A stretch of DNA of 64,000 nucleotides from an uncultured Tateyamaria sp. (GTDB lineage Bacteria; Pseudomonadota; Alphaproteobacteria; Rhodobacterales; Rhodobacteraceae): contig NZ_CANKXW010000001.1 in assembly GCF_947487805.1 (NCBI RefSeq), positions 619,501-683,500 on the forward strand, in the 5' to 3' direction. A model generated the notes under the pieces. It was not told the DNA's origin, did not search any database, and saw only the letters and a program-made list of their open reading frames with translations. This document shows, piece after piece, positions 38,187-46,933 of this stretch (within the stretch, counting starts at the first letter, position 1; each line of letters starts with the position of its first letter). Both the position numbers and the translations under genes were made by a program.

Positions 38187-39027
38187 TTGATTGGTCCGGG
38201 TAGCCTCCGACAGAAAGTAGACATGTTGCGCAAGGTCATGGCCGTGACCCGCGCGCAGCCGGAGGTCGCGCCGCTCCTGTCGGATGATCATTTCTCGGTC
38301 AATGGCACGTTGATCAAAGCCAGGACTACGATGACGAGCTTCCAACCAAGCGAGTGTTCTCCGCCGCCGGGCAAAGAAGATGCCGGAGGCCCGCTGCTAC
38401 CGGCGACCGACGAGACACCTGCAACGCCCGATCAGCCCGAAACCCCGTGGATGACGGCCATGCTCCGCCAGGACCTAAACGCAGAGGTCGAATTCCATGG
38501 CGAGAAGCGCTCGAACGCCACCTCGGTTACCGGCCCGGACGCGCGGCTTTACAAGAAGGCACCCGGCACCGGCGCGGTGTTTTGCTTCATGGGGCATACT
38601 TTGATGGAAAACCGAAACGCAACCATCGTCCAGGCCGACCTGACCCATGCAGAGGGCATTCGGAGAGAAAAGCCGCTTTCGAAATGATCCACCGGCATTC
38701 ACAAGGATCAGCGCGGCAACTTACCTTGGGCGCTGACAACGGATACGACAGCGCCGGTTTCGTCGCGGAACTGTGGCAGGCCTGCGTCACCCCGCACATC
38801 GCACAGAAGGCCCGAAATTCCGCCGAAGACGGGCGGTCCACCCGGCATCCCGGCTAAGCCTTTCCCATAAGGCCCGCAAAAAGATTGAAGAACGCTTCGG
38901 CTGGATCAAGACGGTTGGCGGCATGACCCAGACCGCCCATCGCGGCATCGAAAAGGTCCGCGCCCTGTTCACCAGGACGATTGCAGTCTGCAATCTCGCA
39001 AGACTGCCGAGGTTATTCGCTGCATAA
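38187..39027 (+). pseudogene. IS5-type DDE transposase remnant with two frameshifts
   Basis: Pieces of one transposase appear in three successive frames: VMAVTRAQPEVAPLLSDDHF and RLYKKAPGTGAVFCFMGHTL (frame of 38187), then RQLTLGADNGYDSAGFVAEL and TPHIAQKARNS (frame of 38354), then KKIEERFGWIKTVGGMTQ to LARLPRLFAA (frame of 38773). Frame changes fall near 38650-38670 and 38850. The N-terminal part of a normal transposase is missing or decayed. Not functional. Confidence 0.85.
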
Positions 39028-39101
39028 CCACAGGAAGTTACCGAACGCTCAGAAAAACAAACCCAACCCAATCGAAAACGCGGACACCAGCGGATCACAT
39101 C

Positions 39102-39121
39102 GAGTTTTTCAGCAACCTGTT
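39102..39121. repeat. Likely right terminal end of the IS remnant
   Basis: GAGTTTTTCAGCAACCTGTT resembles the terminal inverted repeats of IS5-like elements and lies 75 bases after the transposase stop. I found no matching left end, consistent with decay or truncation. Confidence 0.45.
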
Positions 39122-39253
39122 AATTCTTCTCGAAAACAATCGACTTTCTGACGCCACTCGCGTGACCCCGTACCTTGTGCCGCGCCGTTGGGATTCGAGA
39201 TGGCGCGGCACCGCGGTCGGGTCAGAAATAGCTGCAGATGAGGTTGCTTGCGA

Positions 39254-39475
39254 TCAGGCGCGCTCGGCCCGAATTGTGCTGACCTGACGACCGTCCATGC
39301 CCCAGTTTTCCAATGGAATTTCGTCGATGACGACAAAGGTTGTGGCCGGGTTCTTGCCGAGCACCTTGAAGAGCAGGTCCGTCACACCGGCGACAAGCCG
39401 TTGCTTTTCGTCCGTCGACGGCCCGGTGCCGTTGGGGCCGCCCTCCTGCGTGACCTTGATGTTTACATATGGCAT
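39254..39475 (-). CDS. 4-oxalocrotonate tautomerase-family protein
   Basis: 73 residues from ATG 39475, which places Pro at position 2 (MPYVNIKVTQEGG), the catalytic N-terminal proline of the family after Met removal. The rest (KQRLVAGVTDLLFKVLGKNPATTFVVIDEI) is a typical beta-alpha-beta tautomerase. It acts on enol/keto substrates or unsaturated acids; the substrate is unknown. Four bases downstream of the NTF2-like gene, same operon. Confidence 0.88.
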   Translation of the reverse strand: MPYVNIKVTQEGGPNGTGPSTDEKQRLVAGVTDLLFKVLGKNPATTFVVIDEIPLENWGMDGRQVSTIRAERA

Positions 39476-39479
39476 TGCG

Positions 39480-39860
39480 TCAGTCCTTTCTTTCGACAAA
39501 TGAGAAAACCTTTGTGAGTACGCGCCATCCATCATCCGTTTTGATGATTGTCAGCAGATCTTGATAGTTGCGGCCCAGCATCGTCATGCGCGCTTCGACG
39601 ATGCCGATGCGATCTCCTTTGATCTCGATCCTTTCGATGAATTCCTCTCGGAGGTCACCGCGGGTCGCTGGCGGTGTACGCGCATCGATGCGCGCCATAT
39701 AGTCTTCGAGCCCCATGTGCTCGTAAGTGTCGGCCGTACCGTTCACGTAGGTGAGGTCGGTGTGGAAAACAGAGCGGAGCGTGTCGCTGCTCGAATGGTA
39801 AAGCCCATCGAAGTAGAGCGTCATGAGCTCTCGGACTTCGGTGTCGTTCGATCCGGTCAT
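39480..39860 (-). CDS. NTF2-like (lumazine-binding/SnoaL-type) protein
   Basis: 126 residues with a cone-shaped NTF2 fold: YFDGLYHSSSDTLRSVFHTDLTYVNG at the N-terminus and a beta-rich C-terminal half (IVEARMTMLGRNYQDLLTIIKTDDGWRVLTKVFS). Such proteins are small hydrolases, isomerases or binding proteins; function unknown. Paired with the tautomerase. A LysR-type motif lies about 168 bases upstream. Confidence 0.78.
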   Translation of the reverse strand: MTGSNDTEVRELMTLYFDGLYHSSSDTLRSVFHTDLTYVNGTADTYEHMGLEDYMARIDARTPPATRGDLREEFIERIEIKGDRIGIVEARMTMLGRNYQDLLTIIKTDDGWRVLTKVFSFVERKD

Positions 39861-40027
39861 CTCAGTGTTCCTCCGGGCCGAAAGGGGGTTGCGCCAACAA
39901 ACGAGCGCTGCGGCAGCGGCGCTTGAAGAGGGCGGGGGCAGTGCAAGTGGGATTTTTCGACAGGGTCTTCATTGGACACTCCGTTGTGATGTCTCACCCT
40001 GATCTACCTATCCTTACCGTCGAGTCC

Positions 40028-40053
40028 TAATATCGAGTTTTCATATTTGTGAT
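40028..40053 (-). promoter_or_regulatory. Putative LysR-type binding site, copy 1
   Basis: Read on the minus strand the core is ATGAAAACTCGATATTA, containing T-N11-A (TGAAAACTCGATA). A 26-base stretch matches the site at 42919-42944 at 22 positions, with the same orientation toward its target gene. Confidence 0.55.
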
Positions 40054-40089
40054 CTAAAAAGAAGATCATCGAGGGTTGTGCGCACGTGC

Positions 40090-40500
40090 CGGTGATGAAG
40101 CGGAACAAATCCACCTTTCCTGCCTGACCAATTCAATCTCGTAGCCGTCCGGATTCGACAGCAAAGCGATGTCCTTGTTGCTTTCCGGAATCCGCATGCG
40201 CGATGAACATTCGCCCTAGACTGCGTATCATTGCGGCCCCGATGTTCATCAGTCTATTGCACGCGCCATGGGTGTCGCGCACAGCCAGAGCGACATGACC
40301 GAGACCGGTGTACTTACCAAAAGTTGCGGTGTCGCAGTGCCATGTCGGCTATACGGCCATCCCAGCGGACCCTTGGCTCATGAACACCGATGTGAGCCGC
40401 CCTTTTGGGAGGTGTGCTGCGGCGCCGCTCTGACGTCCCACGGCCATCGCGGTAAAATGAGTTGGAGGCGCCCAGCTCGGACACGCGAAGCATTGAGCGG
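40090..40500 (-). pseudogene. Glyoxalase/VOC-family gene remnant
   Basis: Minus-strand fragments of one vicinal-oxygen-chelate protein occur in different frames: MLRVSELGASNSFYRDGRGTS from 40493 (N-terminal VOC strand), TGLGHVALAVRDTHGACNRL around 40260-40320 (second repeat), and DIALLSNPDGYEIELV around 40110-40165 (C-terminal metal-site region). At least two frameshifts separate them. Best explained as a decayed lactoylglutathione lyase-like gene. Confidence 0.75.
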
Positions 40501-40609
40501 CGTATCGCGCGCGACGTGATGTCCGGATTTGGGATATCTTTGATGATCGTGTGCGTTCCGAAGAGGTAAGCAGGAGGCGCGCACCGCACGCCTCCCTTGA
40601 TCATGGAGG

Positions 40610-41080
40610 TCAGCGGCAAATCTCGCCGCTGTAGCGCACCAAACCGACGAGGTTGTCATTGTTGCGCAAGTCAACTAGGCCGTAGCTCTGGAATTGACCG
40701 GAGTAGCCATGCAGGGTGCCGCGCGTGACGGAGGGATCGAGGTCGTAGGTGATCTCGATCATGAAACGCCCAGGCTTGCCCGGCACTGCCGTCAGAACGC
40801 CGAGATCGCGGGTCTGAAAGCCGCCGCCATCGCCGCGCCCGAAATAGTGCTCCATGTCCATCTCCAGACCTGTGTCAGTCTCCCGCGTGGCGAGGATTTT
40901 ACCGCTGGCATGTTCGATGGTTCCCGTAAGGGTCGCCGAGATGATGATCGGCTGCCCTTCGCCTTCGGGGTAGAAATTGGGAATGGCGACGCCGCCAATG
41001 TCGATGCAACTGGCTGCAAGCGCGGCTGTCGAGGACAATGCAAGAGCCAGAGCGGCCCCCGCTATCGAGGTGATTTTCAT
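40610..41080 (-). CDS. Secreted protein of unknown function
   Basis: 156 residues from ATG 41080 (AAAGGA seven bases upstream). A Sec signal peptide (MKITSIAGAALALALSSTAALA) precedes a soluble, probably beta-rich domain with only two cysteines, one near each end (SCIDIGG and SGEICR), which could form a disulphide. I do not recognise the family. It is divergent from a TetR gene and shares an intergenic region carrying two TetR-like operators. Confidence 0.75.
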   Translation of the reverse strand: MKITSIAGAALALALSSTAALAASCIDIGGVAIPNFYPEGEGQPIIISATLTGTIEHASGKILATRETDTGLEMDMEHYFGRGDGGGFQTRDLGVLTAVPGKPGRFMIEITYDLDPSVTRGTLHGYSGQFQSYGLVDLRNNDNLVGLVRYSGEICR

Positions 41081-41301
41081 AGTCATTTCCTTTCCGGAAG
41101 TTTGCTTGGTGGTCGTAAGAAAAGTTCAGGCCGCGACTTGCCCTGTCGGGTACGCGTGCCGGGACGAAGGCATGAATGGCGGCTGTCCTGGGCCGCGCCT
41201 TGATGGCGCAACCTTCACCGTTCGCATGAGGGATCATGCGGTGTGTTTTGTTCCTTTCGAATTGCCTGCCCCGACCAAAGCCTTGCTACTTGCGGCAGGT
41301 T

Positions 41302-41325
41302 AAAATATATCGGTCGCTATATTTT
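41302..41325. promoter_or_regulatory. TetR-type operator 1
   Basis: AAAATATA-tcggtcgc-TATATTTT, a near-perfect inverted repeat. It shares the xATxxCGxTCGxTATATTTT pattern with the second site 53 bases away. It lies between the divergent secreted-protein gene and the TetR gene. Confidence 0.65.
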
Positions 41326-41354
41326 GATATTGAGGCAGGTGAGCGCCGTCAATA

Positions 41355-41378
41355 AAAAAATAGCGTTCGTTATATTTT
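41355..41378. promoter_or_regulatory. TetR-type operator 2
   Basis: AAAATAGCGTTCGTTATATT with flanks repeats operator 1 (same central CGnTCG). It is 20 bases before the tetR ATG, as expected for autorepression. Confidence 0.65.
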
Positions 41379-41398
41379 AATCTGGAGATGAAGAGCAG

Positions 41399-41998
41399 AT
41401 GAAGAAAGCTGAGAGAACGCGGGCGACTCTGGTTGCGTCAGCGGGGCGGAACTTCCGCAGGGCCGGTTATGCGGGCGTTGGCGTGGATTCGATCGCTGAG
41501 GAAGCAGGTGTTACGTCCGGCGCATTCTACGCGCACCTGAAGTCAAAGGATGGAGCCTTTCAGTCCGCTTTGCTGGCCGGTTTAAGAGACGTCCTGACCG
41601 CCTTGCCCAAGTTCCGCGAGGATTTCAGTGCGGACTGGCCAGAGGCCTTCGCGGACTATTACCTCGGAGAGGCGCATAGGGCGGACATCGAGAACGGTTG
41701 CGCCATGGCGGGTCTGTCGCCCGACGTCGTGCGGGCCGCGCCGGACATACAGCAGGAATACACCGATCTGATGCAGAAGATCGCGGAGGAAGTCGCAAAG
41801 GGTATTCCCGAACCGCTTACAGAAATTGAGAAACAGCAGAAGGCCTGGTCCTTTTTGACGTCGCTGATCGGCGCCCTTATTGTCGCGCGGGCAACGGGAT
41901 CGGCACCGATTGCGGCGCGGATCGCGGAGGCCAGCAAGGCCGCGGCCTTGGTCGCGTTTCGGTCCGGTTCATCGGACGCGAGCTGGCGGCATGACTGA
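41399..41998 (+). CDS. TetR-family transcriptional regulator
   Basis: 199 residues, starting MKKAERTRATLVASAGRNFR. The HTH is at about residues 25-46 (VGVDSIAEEAGVTSGAFYAHLKSKDG). The C-terminal ligand-binding part ends in a polar tail. Two similar operators upstream imply that it represses itself and the divergent secreted-protein gene. Ends ten bases before the convergent LysR gene end. Confidence 0.9.
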   Translation: MKKAERTRATLVASAGRNFRRAGYAGVGVDSIAEEAGVTSGAFYAHLKSKDGAFQSALLAGLRDVLTALPKFREDFSADWPEAFADYYLGEAHRADIENGCAMAGLSPDVVRAAPDIQQEYTDLMQKIAEEVAKGIPEPLTEIEKQQKAWSFLTSLIGALIVARATGSAPIAARIAEASKAAALVAFRSGSSDASWRHD

Positions 41999-42008
41999 AT
42001 GAAGCGTG

Positions 42009-42890
42009 CTAGACTGATTTTTCTGCCAAGCTGCTCCAAAGGCTGGACATGACCGTTCCCATCGGGCGATCGCGGCGTCTGATCGCGAATATCTCTGTGT
42101 GCCGTGGCGGGTAGCCTTCGATTGCAAGGGGAACAAGAGCACCTGATTTGAGGTCGTCGCGCATCAAATGGTCCGGAACACCGCCCCAGCCAAGCCCTGC
42201 CTTGATAATCGACTTCTTGGCTTCAAAGTCCGATACGGTCCACCGTTGTCCGCCTGACAAGAGGTCTCTGCTCTGGTCGAAGTCCTTGCCACCCGTGCCT
42301 GATACGATGACCTGTGTATAGCTTTGCATTTCACGACGCGACTTGACCCCCGGTCGCTGAGCGGCGGGGAAATCCGGGCTGGCGACGGGGCGGATCGTGA
42401 TCGAGCCGACCGGAAGAGTTGCGACTTCGTCAATCGGCACGCCCTCCAGCCCGGCAATGATCAGGTCAGCACTTCCTTCCATCAGCCGCGCGAGCGGACC
42501 GCCCATCATCTCGGTCACCAGCCTCAGATGCGTGCCCGGAAAGGCGGTTCCGACGTTGCCAAGGATCGAGAGGATCGGGTCGAGAGACATCGTGGCGGTA
42601 ATCACCACAGAAATCACGGGTTCCTGCTCACTCCTGAGACCGGCAGCAACGGCCTTGAGCCCGTGCACCTGTTCAAGAACCCGCGTTGCTTCGCGGAAAA
42701 AGACCTCGCCTTCGGGCGACAGTCTGGGCCTGTAGGCATCGCGCAGGAAAAGTTCGAACCCGAGTTCATCCTCAAGTTTCTTGATCTGATGGCTAATGGC
42801 GGACTGCGCTTTGTGCAGTCGATCTGCTGCCCCGCGAAAGGTGCCGGAGGCAACAATTGCGTCTAGAGCAACAAGTTGGTCCAAAGTCAT
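42009..42890 (-). CDS. LysR-family transcriptional regulator (flavodoxin-linked)
   Basis: 293 residues from ATG 42890 (MTLDQLVALDAIVASGTFRG); ATGs at 42929, 42923 and 42902 could extend it. The winged HTH GAADRLHKAQSAISHQIKKLE is canonical, followed by a substrate-binding effector domain. Divergent from the flavodoxin-like gene. A T-N11-A motif in the shared gap is repeated upstream of the tautomerase operon, suggesting both are in its regulon. Confidence 0.88.
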   Translation of the reverse strand: MTLDQLVALDAIVASGTFRGAADRLHKAQSAISHQIKKLEDELGFELFLRDAYRPRLSPEGEVFFREATRVLEQVHGLKAVAAGLRSEQEPVISVVITATMSLDPILSILGNVGTAFPGTHLRLVTEMMGGPLARLMEGSADLIIAGLEGVPIDEVATLPVGSITIRPVASPDFPAAQRPGVKSRREMQSYTQVIVSGTGGKDFDQSRDLLSGGQRWTVSDFEAKKSIIKAGLGWGGVPDHLMRDDLKSGALVPLAIEGYPPRHTEIFAIRRRDRPMGTVMSSLWSSLAEKSV

Positions 42891-42918
42891 CGGCGGCCCC
42901 ATTCGATCGCAATTTTCG

Positions 42919-42944
42919 ATCATAAGCATGAAAACTCAATATTA
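42919..42944 (+). promoter_or_regulatory. Putative LysR-type binding site, copy 2
   Basis: Core ATGAAAACTCAATATTA with T-N11-A (TGAAAACTCAATA), 22 of 26 positions identical to the site at 40028-40053. It lies in the LysR/flavodoxin divergent region, about 141 bases before the flavodoxin ATG. A separate perfect palindrome ATCAATTGAT overlaps its end at 42944-42953. Confidence 0.55.
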
Positions 42945-43084
42945 TCAATTGATGCTCTCCGTGGCTAGATCCAAGCCAGACACCCCTTGGGGCGCTTGGA
43001 TGGAAATCCAACGCCAGACCCGTGGTGTCCCCTTCAGGCGCGATCTGGCCCGTCGGATCGACGCGGCCCATATTGGAGAAAGCA

Positions 43085-43678
43085 ATGGTAAAAATAGCAA
43101 TCGTCTACCACAGTGGATACGGCCACACGGCTGTTCAGGCCGAAGCGGTGCGGAGTGGCGCATGCGCCGTGCCCGGTGCAGAGGTCGCCCTGATCCCGGT
43201 CGAAGAACGCGAACGCAACTGGGACGTGATTGACGCGGCCGATGCGATTATTTTTGGTTCACCCACCTATTTCGGCAGCGCGTCATCGCAGTTCAAAGCA
43301 TTTCTGGACGAAACCTCGGGGCGGTGGCTTGAAGGTCGTTGGCGCGACAAACTTGCCGCGGGGTTCACAAACTCCGCCGGCATGAGCGGCGACAAACTGG
43401 CCACGCTCCAACAGATAAATCACTTTACGATGCAACACGGCATGGTCTGGGTCGGACTGGGCTTGCCACCGGGAAACAACACCAGCACCGGCTCGCCCGA
43501 TGATCTGAACCGGCTTGGCGGGTTTCTCGGTGCGATGTCGCAGGCGGATGCGGACGTGCCGCCCGAAGTTGCGCCAGCTGGCTCTGACCTCAAAACCGCC
43601 GAGTATCTTGGCCGCCGCGTCGCGGAATCCGCCCAGCGCTGGGGCACTGGACGCAGTTCGGCAGACGTGGCCGCCTGA
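43085..43678 (+). CDS. Flavodoxin-like / WrbA-type NAD(P)H:quinone oxidoreductase
   Basis: 197 residues from ATG 43085 with GGAGAAAGCA upstream. FMN-binding loops: YHSGYGHTAVQAEAV (phosphate loop), FGSPTYFGSASSQFKAFLDE and the NSAGMSGDKLATLQQINHFTMQHGM region. WrbA-type proteins reduce quinones by two electrons, avoiding semiquinones. Its control by an adjacent LysR is typical of quinone or electrophile sensing. Confidence 0.86.
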   Translation: MVKIAIVYHSGYGHTAVQAEAVRSGACAVPGAEVALIPVEERERNWDVIDAADAIIFGSPTYFGSASSQFKAFLDETSGRWLEGRWRDKLAAGFTNSAGMSGDKLATLQQINHFTMQHGMVWVGLGLPPGNNTSTGSPDDLNRLGGFLGAMSQADADVPPEVAPAGSDLKTAEYLGRRVAESAQRWGTGRSSADVAA

Positions 43679-43737
43679 AGAAAGGCCAGACAGTTAGTCG
43701 CAAGGTTCACGTGAGGTGTCGAGCCCGGGTGCCGCGA

Positions 43738-44625
43738 TCAGGTATCTGGCACCTCACCGCGATAGACCGGTTTCAGCATGTCGATCAGCTTGGCCTGTAT
43801 CGGGGCGACTGCGTCGTTGACTGCGCTCACCCCCATGTCGTGCCCAACTTGCACGCGCATTGGCCGCCCGCCTGTCATTTCGATCACCTTGCTGATCGAC
43901 GTTGCGACATTGTTGGCATCCGTCCCGTTCAGATCGGTTTCGAACATATGTTCGAACATGGCTAAAAGGCGCTCGCGACCTGCTGCAAGATCGCCATACG
44001 CGTCCAGCCGTTCTGTGTCCTGGGGGGCGGGTGCCGTACCCACCAGATCGGTACCGTGTCCGCTTGGTTCGATCAGGACACAGTCGACGCCAAAGGTCTC
44101 GAGCTCGTGGTGCAGCGCTTCGGTATAGGCTTCCACGGCCCACTTGCTGGCGCAGTAGATACCGAAATAGGGCATCCCGAACCGACCGGCGGAAGAGCTG
44201 AGGTTGATCACCAAGCCGGATTTTCTGGCGCGCATGTTCGGCAACGCGGCCCGCGTCAGACGCATGATGCCATAGAGGTTCACGTCGAAGACATCGACGG
44301 TCTGCTCCATCGTGAATGCTTCGGTCAAACCGACGGGCATTACCCCGGCATTGTTGACCAGCACATCAAGAGGGCCTTGCACTTCGATCGTGTCGATCGC
44401 CGTTTGGCAGGCCTGCTCGTCGCTGACGTCCAGCTCGAGCGGGGAGAGGTCGAGCCCATCCGCCATTGCCTGTGCCCGCAAGTCGGCTGCCGCCTTTTGG
44501 TTGCGCCCGACGATGTCGCGCATTCCGGCATATACCTTGTGTCCGTTTGCAGCCAGCGTCAGCGCCGCAAGACGCCCAATGCCGCGGCTTGCGCCTGTGA
44601 TGAGAACTGTTTTTGTGTTAGCCAT
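43738..44625 (-). CDS. Short-chain dehydrogenase/reductase
   Basis: 295 residues, classical SDR. Cofactor motif TGASRGIGRLAAL, NNAGVMPVGL, and active-site Ser with YCASK. The extended C-terminal part (AMFEHMFETDLNGTDANNVATS) resembles SDR family oxidoreductases of unknown substrate. Probably co-transcribed with the FAD oxidoreductase gene 51 bases upstream. Confidence 0.9.
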   Translation of the reverse strand: MANTKTVLITGASRGIGRLAALTLAANGHKVYAGMRDIVGRNQKAAADLRAQAMADGLDLSPLELDVSDEQACQTAIDTIEVQGPLDVLVNNAGVMPVGLTEAFTMEQTVDVFDVNLYGIMRLTRAALPNMRARKSGLVINLSSSAGRFGMPYFGIYCASKWAVEAYTEALHHELETFGVDCVLIEPSGHGTDLVGTAPAPQDTERLDAYGDLAAGRERLLAMFEHMFETDLNGTDANNVATSISKVIEMTGGRPMRVQVGHDMGVSAVNDAVAPIQAKLIDMLKPVYRGEVPDT

Positions 44626-44676
44626 GTCAGACCTCTTGGAAATTGATTGGTGGATGACGCGGTGTGTGTTCCGGTC

Positions 44677-45828
44677 TCATGACTGCGACGGTAAAATCGC
44701 GTCAAAGATGGCGTCGCGTCCAACATCGGGTGTGGGCGGATAGATCCATTTTTCGTTGATCTGCGCTTTCATCGCGGCGCCGTCGGTGCCCTTCATCGCG
44801 ATGGTTCTGTCCCAACCTTGGGTGAACACGGCGTTTGACATGCCGAGGCTGAGACATGTGGCATAGTCAGGCTGAGCAAAGTCGCGCAAGTCGTGTCCCA
44901 GCAGATCAAGCACAGCGTTCTGGCCGGCAACCACCCCCATGGGCATCGCATGTTGGCACGACATCAGGGTCTTGTGTGTATCGTCCGCCGCGGCAATCCC
45001 GATATCGCCCGCGCCAAACATGCCGATCTCGCCGATCACCTTCAAGTTCCGGTCAAGTTGCAGACGCCCATCGCTGGCCGGACGGCCCATGCCCTTGACC
45101 AGGGGCGAAGGGCGCAGGCCGGTTGCGAATATGGTGGCTTGCGCATCAATTTCCCTGCCGGAACGCAGGACGACCTGATCCGCGGTGACTTGGGTCAAGA
45201 TCTCGCCGCCTATGAATTGGATGTTCGCCCTGTCGAGCGCGGATTTGATTTCCTGGGTCAGGCTGGCGCCAAGCGATTGGCCCGCGACGTCTTGCTGATC
45301 AATGAGGTAGATCGTTGCGTCGGGCCCCAAGCGATCGCGCAAGGACGTTGCTATTTCAAGGCCGCTGAAACTTGCCCCAACGACAATAAGTGCAGGTGCC
45401 CCGGGAATATTTGTGTTTAGCTTCGACAAATGCGCGTCAAGATGAGCGGTCTCTTTGTACGCATCCACGACAAAGCCATGTTCCGCGCCACCGGGGACGG
45501 GGGGCATCGCCACATGGCTGCCCATGGCGAGGATCATCCGGTCATGGTCCATCATGACACCTGTTTCGGTCCGCAATGCGGTGGACGACACTGCGGCTAT
45601 CCGGCTGTGTTCGAAGGTGACGTCGATGGCGTCCAGCAGGGGCTGCAATGGGACCAACATCTCGGGACGCGCCCCTTCGTAAAGACGTGGGCGGACGCAC
45701 AGATGCGTGTCTTTGGACACCAGCGTGATGCCGATGTCGTGCGCGTTTTGGCGGTGCCGCGTTGCCGCAGCGGACATGGCGGCCCAGAGCCCAGCAAACC
45801 CACCGCCCGCAATAAGGATTTTTGACAT
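44677..45828 (-). CDS. FAD-dependent NAD(P)H dehydrogenase-like protein (NDH-2/ferredoxin reductase fold)
   Basis: 383 residues. FAD GGGFAGLWAA motif at the N-terminus, a central NAD(P) fold with VVGASFSGLEIATSL, and a second FAD motif GEIGMFGAGDIGIA. Resembles type-II NADH dehydrogenases and carotenoid-oxygenase-linked FAD oxidoreductases; there is no C-terminal membrane anchor beyond IYPPTPDVGRDA. Divergent from a LysR gene that probably controls it and the SDR gene. Confidence 0.82.
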   Translation of the reverse strand: MSKILIAGGGFAGLWAAMSAAATRHRQNAHDIGITLVSKDTHLCVRPRLYEGARPEMLVPLQPLLDAIDVTFEHSRIAAVSSTALRTETGVMMDHDRMILAMGSHVAMPPVPGGAEHGFVVDAYKETAHLDAHLSKLNTNIPGAPALIVVGASFSGLEIATSLRDRLGPDATIYLIDQQDVAGQSLGASLTQEIKSALDRANIQFIGGEILTQVTADQVVLRSGREIDAQATIFATGLRPSPLVKGMGRPASDGRLQLDRNLKVIGEIGMFGAGDIGIAAADDTHKTLMSCQHAMPMGVVAGQNAVLDLLGHDLRDFAQPDYATCLSLGMSNAVFTQGWDRTIAMKGTDGAAMKAQINEKWIYPPTPDVGRDAIFDAILPSQS

Positions 45829-45922
45829 TTTGATCTATCCTGTTGTTTCAGGCGGATCGAATACCTCTTGCATTGCTGCGAGTATACGAACAGCTTTGCG
45901 ACTCTGAATCGCAAAAGTGAGA

Positions 45923-46825
45923 ATGCAGATGCTTGATTGGGACGACTACTACCTTTTGCTGCATATCGCGCGTTTCGGGAGGGTTTCTGAAACGGCAGAT
46001 CATTTGAAGGTGACGTCATCGACCATATTCCGTCGCCTTGCCGCCATTGAGAGCAAACTCAACATGCCGATATTTCAACGGGACGGTGGACGGTACACCC
46101 CGACAGAAGAGGGTGCGGCCATCGTGAACGCCGCCGAGAAAATGGAGCAGGAGACCGCCGGCGTTGCGCGTTATCTTTCCGGTGAAAGCCAGACGTTGTC
46201 GGGATCCGTCAAGATCACGACAAGCGAGGTGTTGTCGTCATTCTTTGTCGCGCGTCATGTGACGGCTTTGGGGCGGGATCACCCGAAATTGAAAGTTCAG
46301 GTTGTGAGCAGCGACAGGATGCTGGATTTGTCGCGACACGAAGCGGACGTCGCGATCCGGCCCAAACGTCTCTGCTCGAATGCCTTGTTCGGTCGCAAGC
46401 TCGCCACGATCCGATGGGCGACTTATGTGGCGGACGCGAGCCACCATGATGAGGATCATCCGCCGGACACTTATATCGGTCACGCGGGCGATCCTCGCCT
46501 CGCCGCGCATTTTGGCTCGACCGCTTTTGACCCCAATGCCGCCGATGGTGCCCAATTCTTTGCAAGCTCGTTGGTCTTGCGCGCGGCTATGTGCGCCCAG
46601 GGTGAACACGCCGCCGCACTGCCGATGATCCTGGGAGAAGTCTGGCCGGGCCTGCGCCGTGTCGGTGATGTGCTCGACAATCCGGTGGGAGACCTCTGGA
46701 TCGTTTGTCACAATGACATGCGCCGCAATCGACGGGTCAGGGCCGTTTTTGACGCAATGATCGATGGGGCTCGCGCCGACACGGCGCTTTTCGAGGGGCC
46801 GCTGGGTGCAGCAACGGGACCGTGA
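45923..46825 (+). CDS. LysR-family transcriptional regulator
   Basis: 300 residues from ATG 45923; GTG 45917 and ATG 45929 are alternatives and none has a clear Shine-Dalgarno. HTH: GRVSETADHLKVTSSTIFRRLAAIESKL. The effector domain includes VKITTSEVLSSFFVARHVTAL and DVAIRPKRLCSNALFGRKLA, like LysR regulators of the single-cofactor DhcR/CrgA-like type. Divergent from the FAD oxidoreductase with a 94-base gap. Confidence 0.86.
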   Translation: MQMLDWDDYYLLLHIARFGRVSETADHLKVTSSTIFRRLAAIESKLNMPIFQRDGGRYTPTEEGAAIVNAAEKMEQETAGVARYLSGESQTLSGSVKITTSEVLSSFFVARHVTALGRDHPKLKVQVVSSDRMLDLSRHEADVAIRPKRLCSNALFGRKLATIRWATYVADASHHDEDHPPDTYIGHAGDPRLAAHFGSTAFDPNAADGAQFFASSLVLRAAMCAQGEHAAALPMILGEVWPGLRRVGDVLDNPVGDLWIVCHNDMRRNRRVRAVFDAMIDGARADTALFEGPLGAATGP

Positions 46826-46933
46826 CACGCGGGCGTCGGCAAACACTGGTCATGAGCCGGTGTCGGGTCGCTCCGGGTGTCACCGATTGGTGTCCTCGAA
46901 CTGGCTTTCGACGAGACGTTGATCCAGAGTTCA

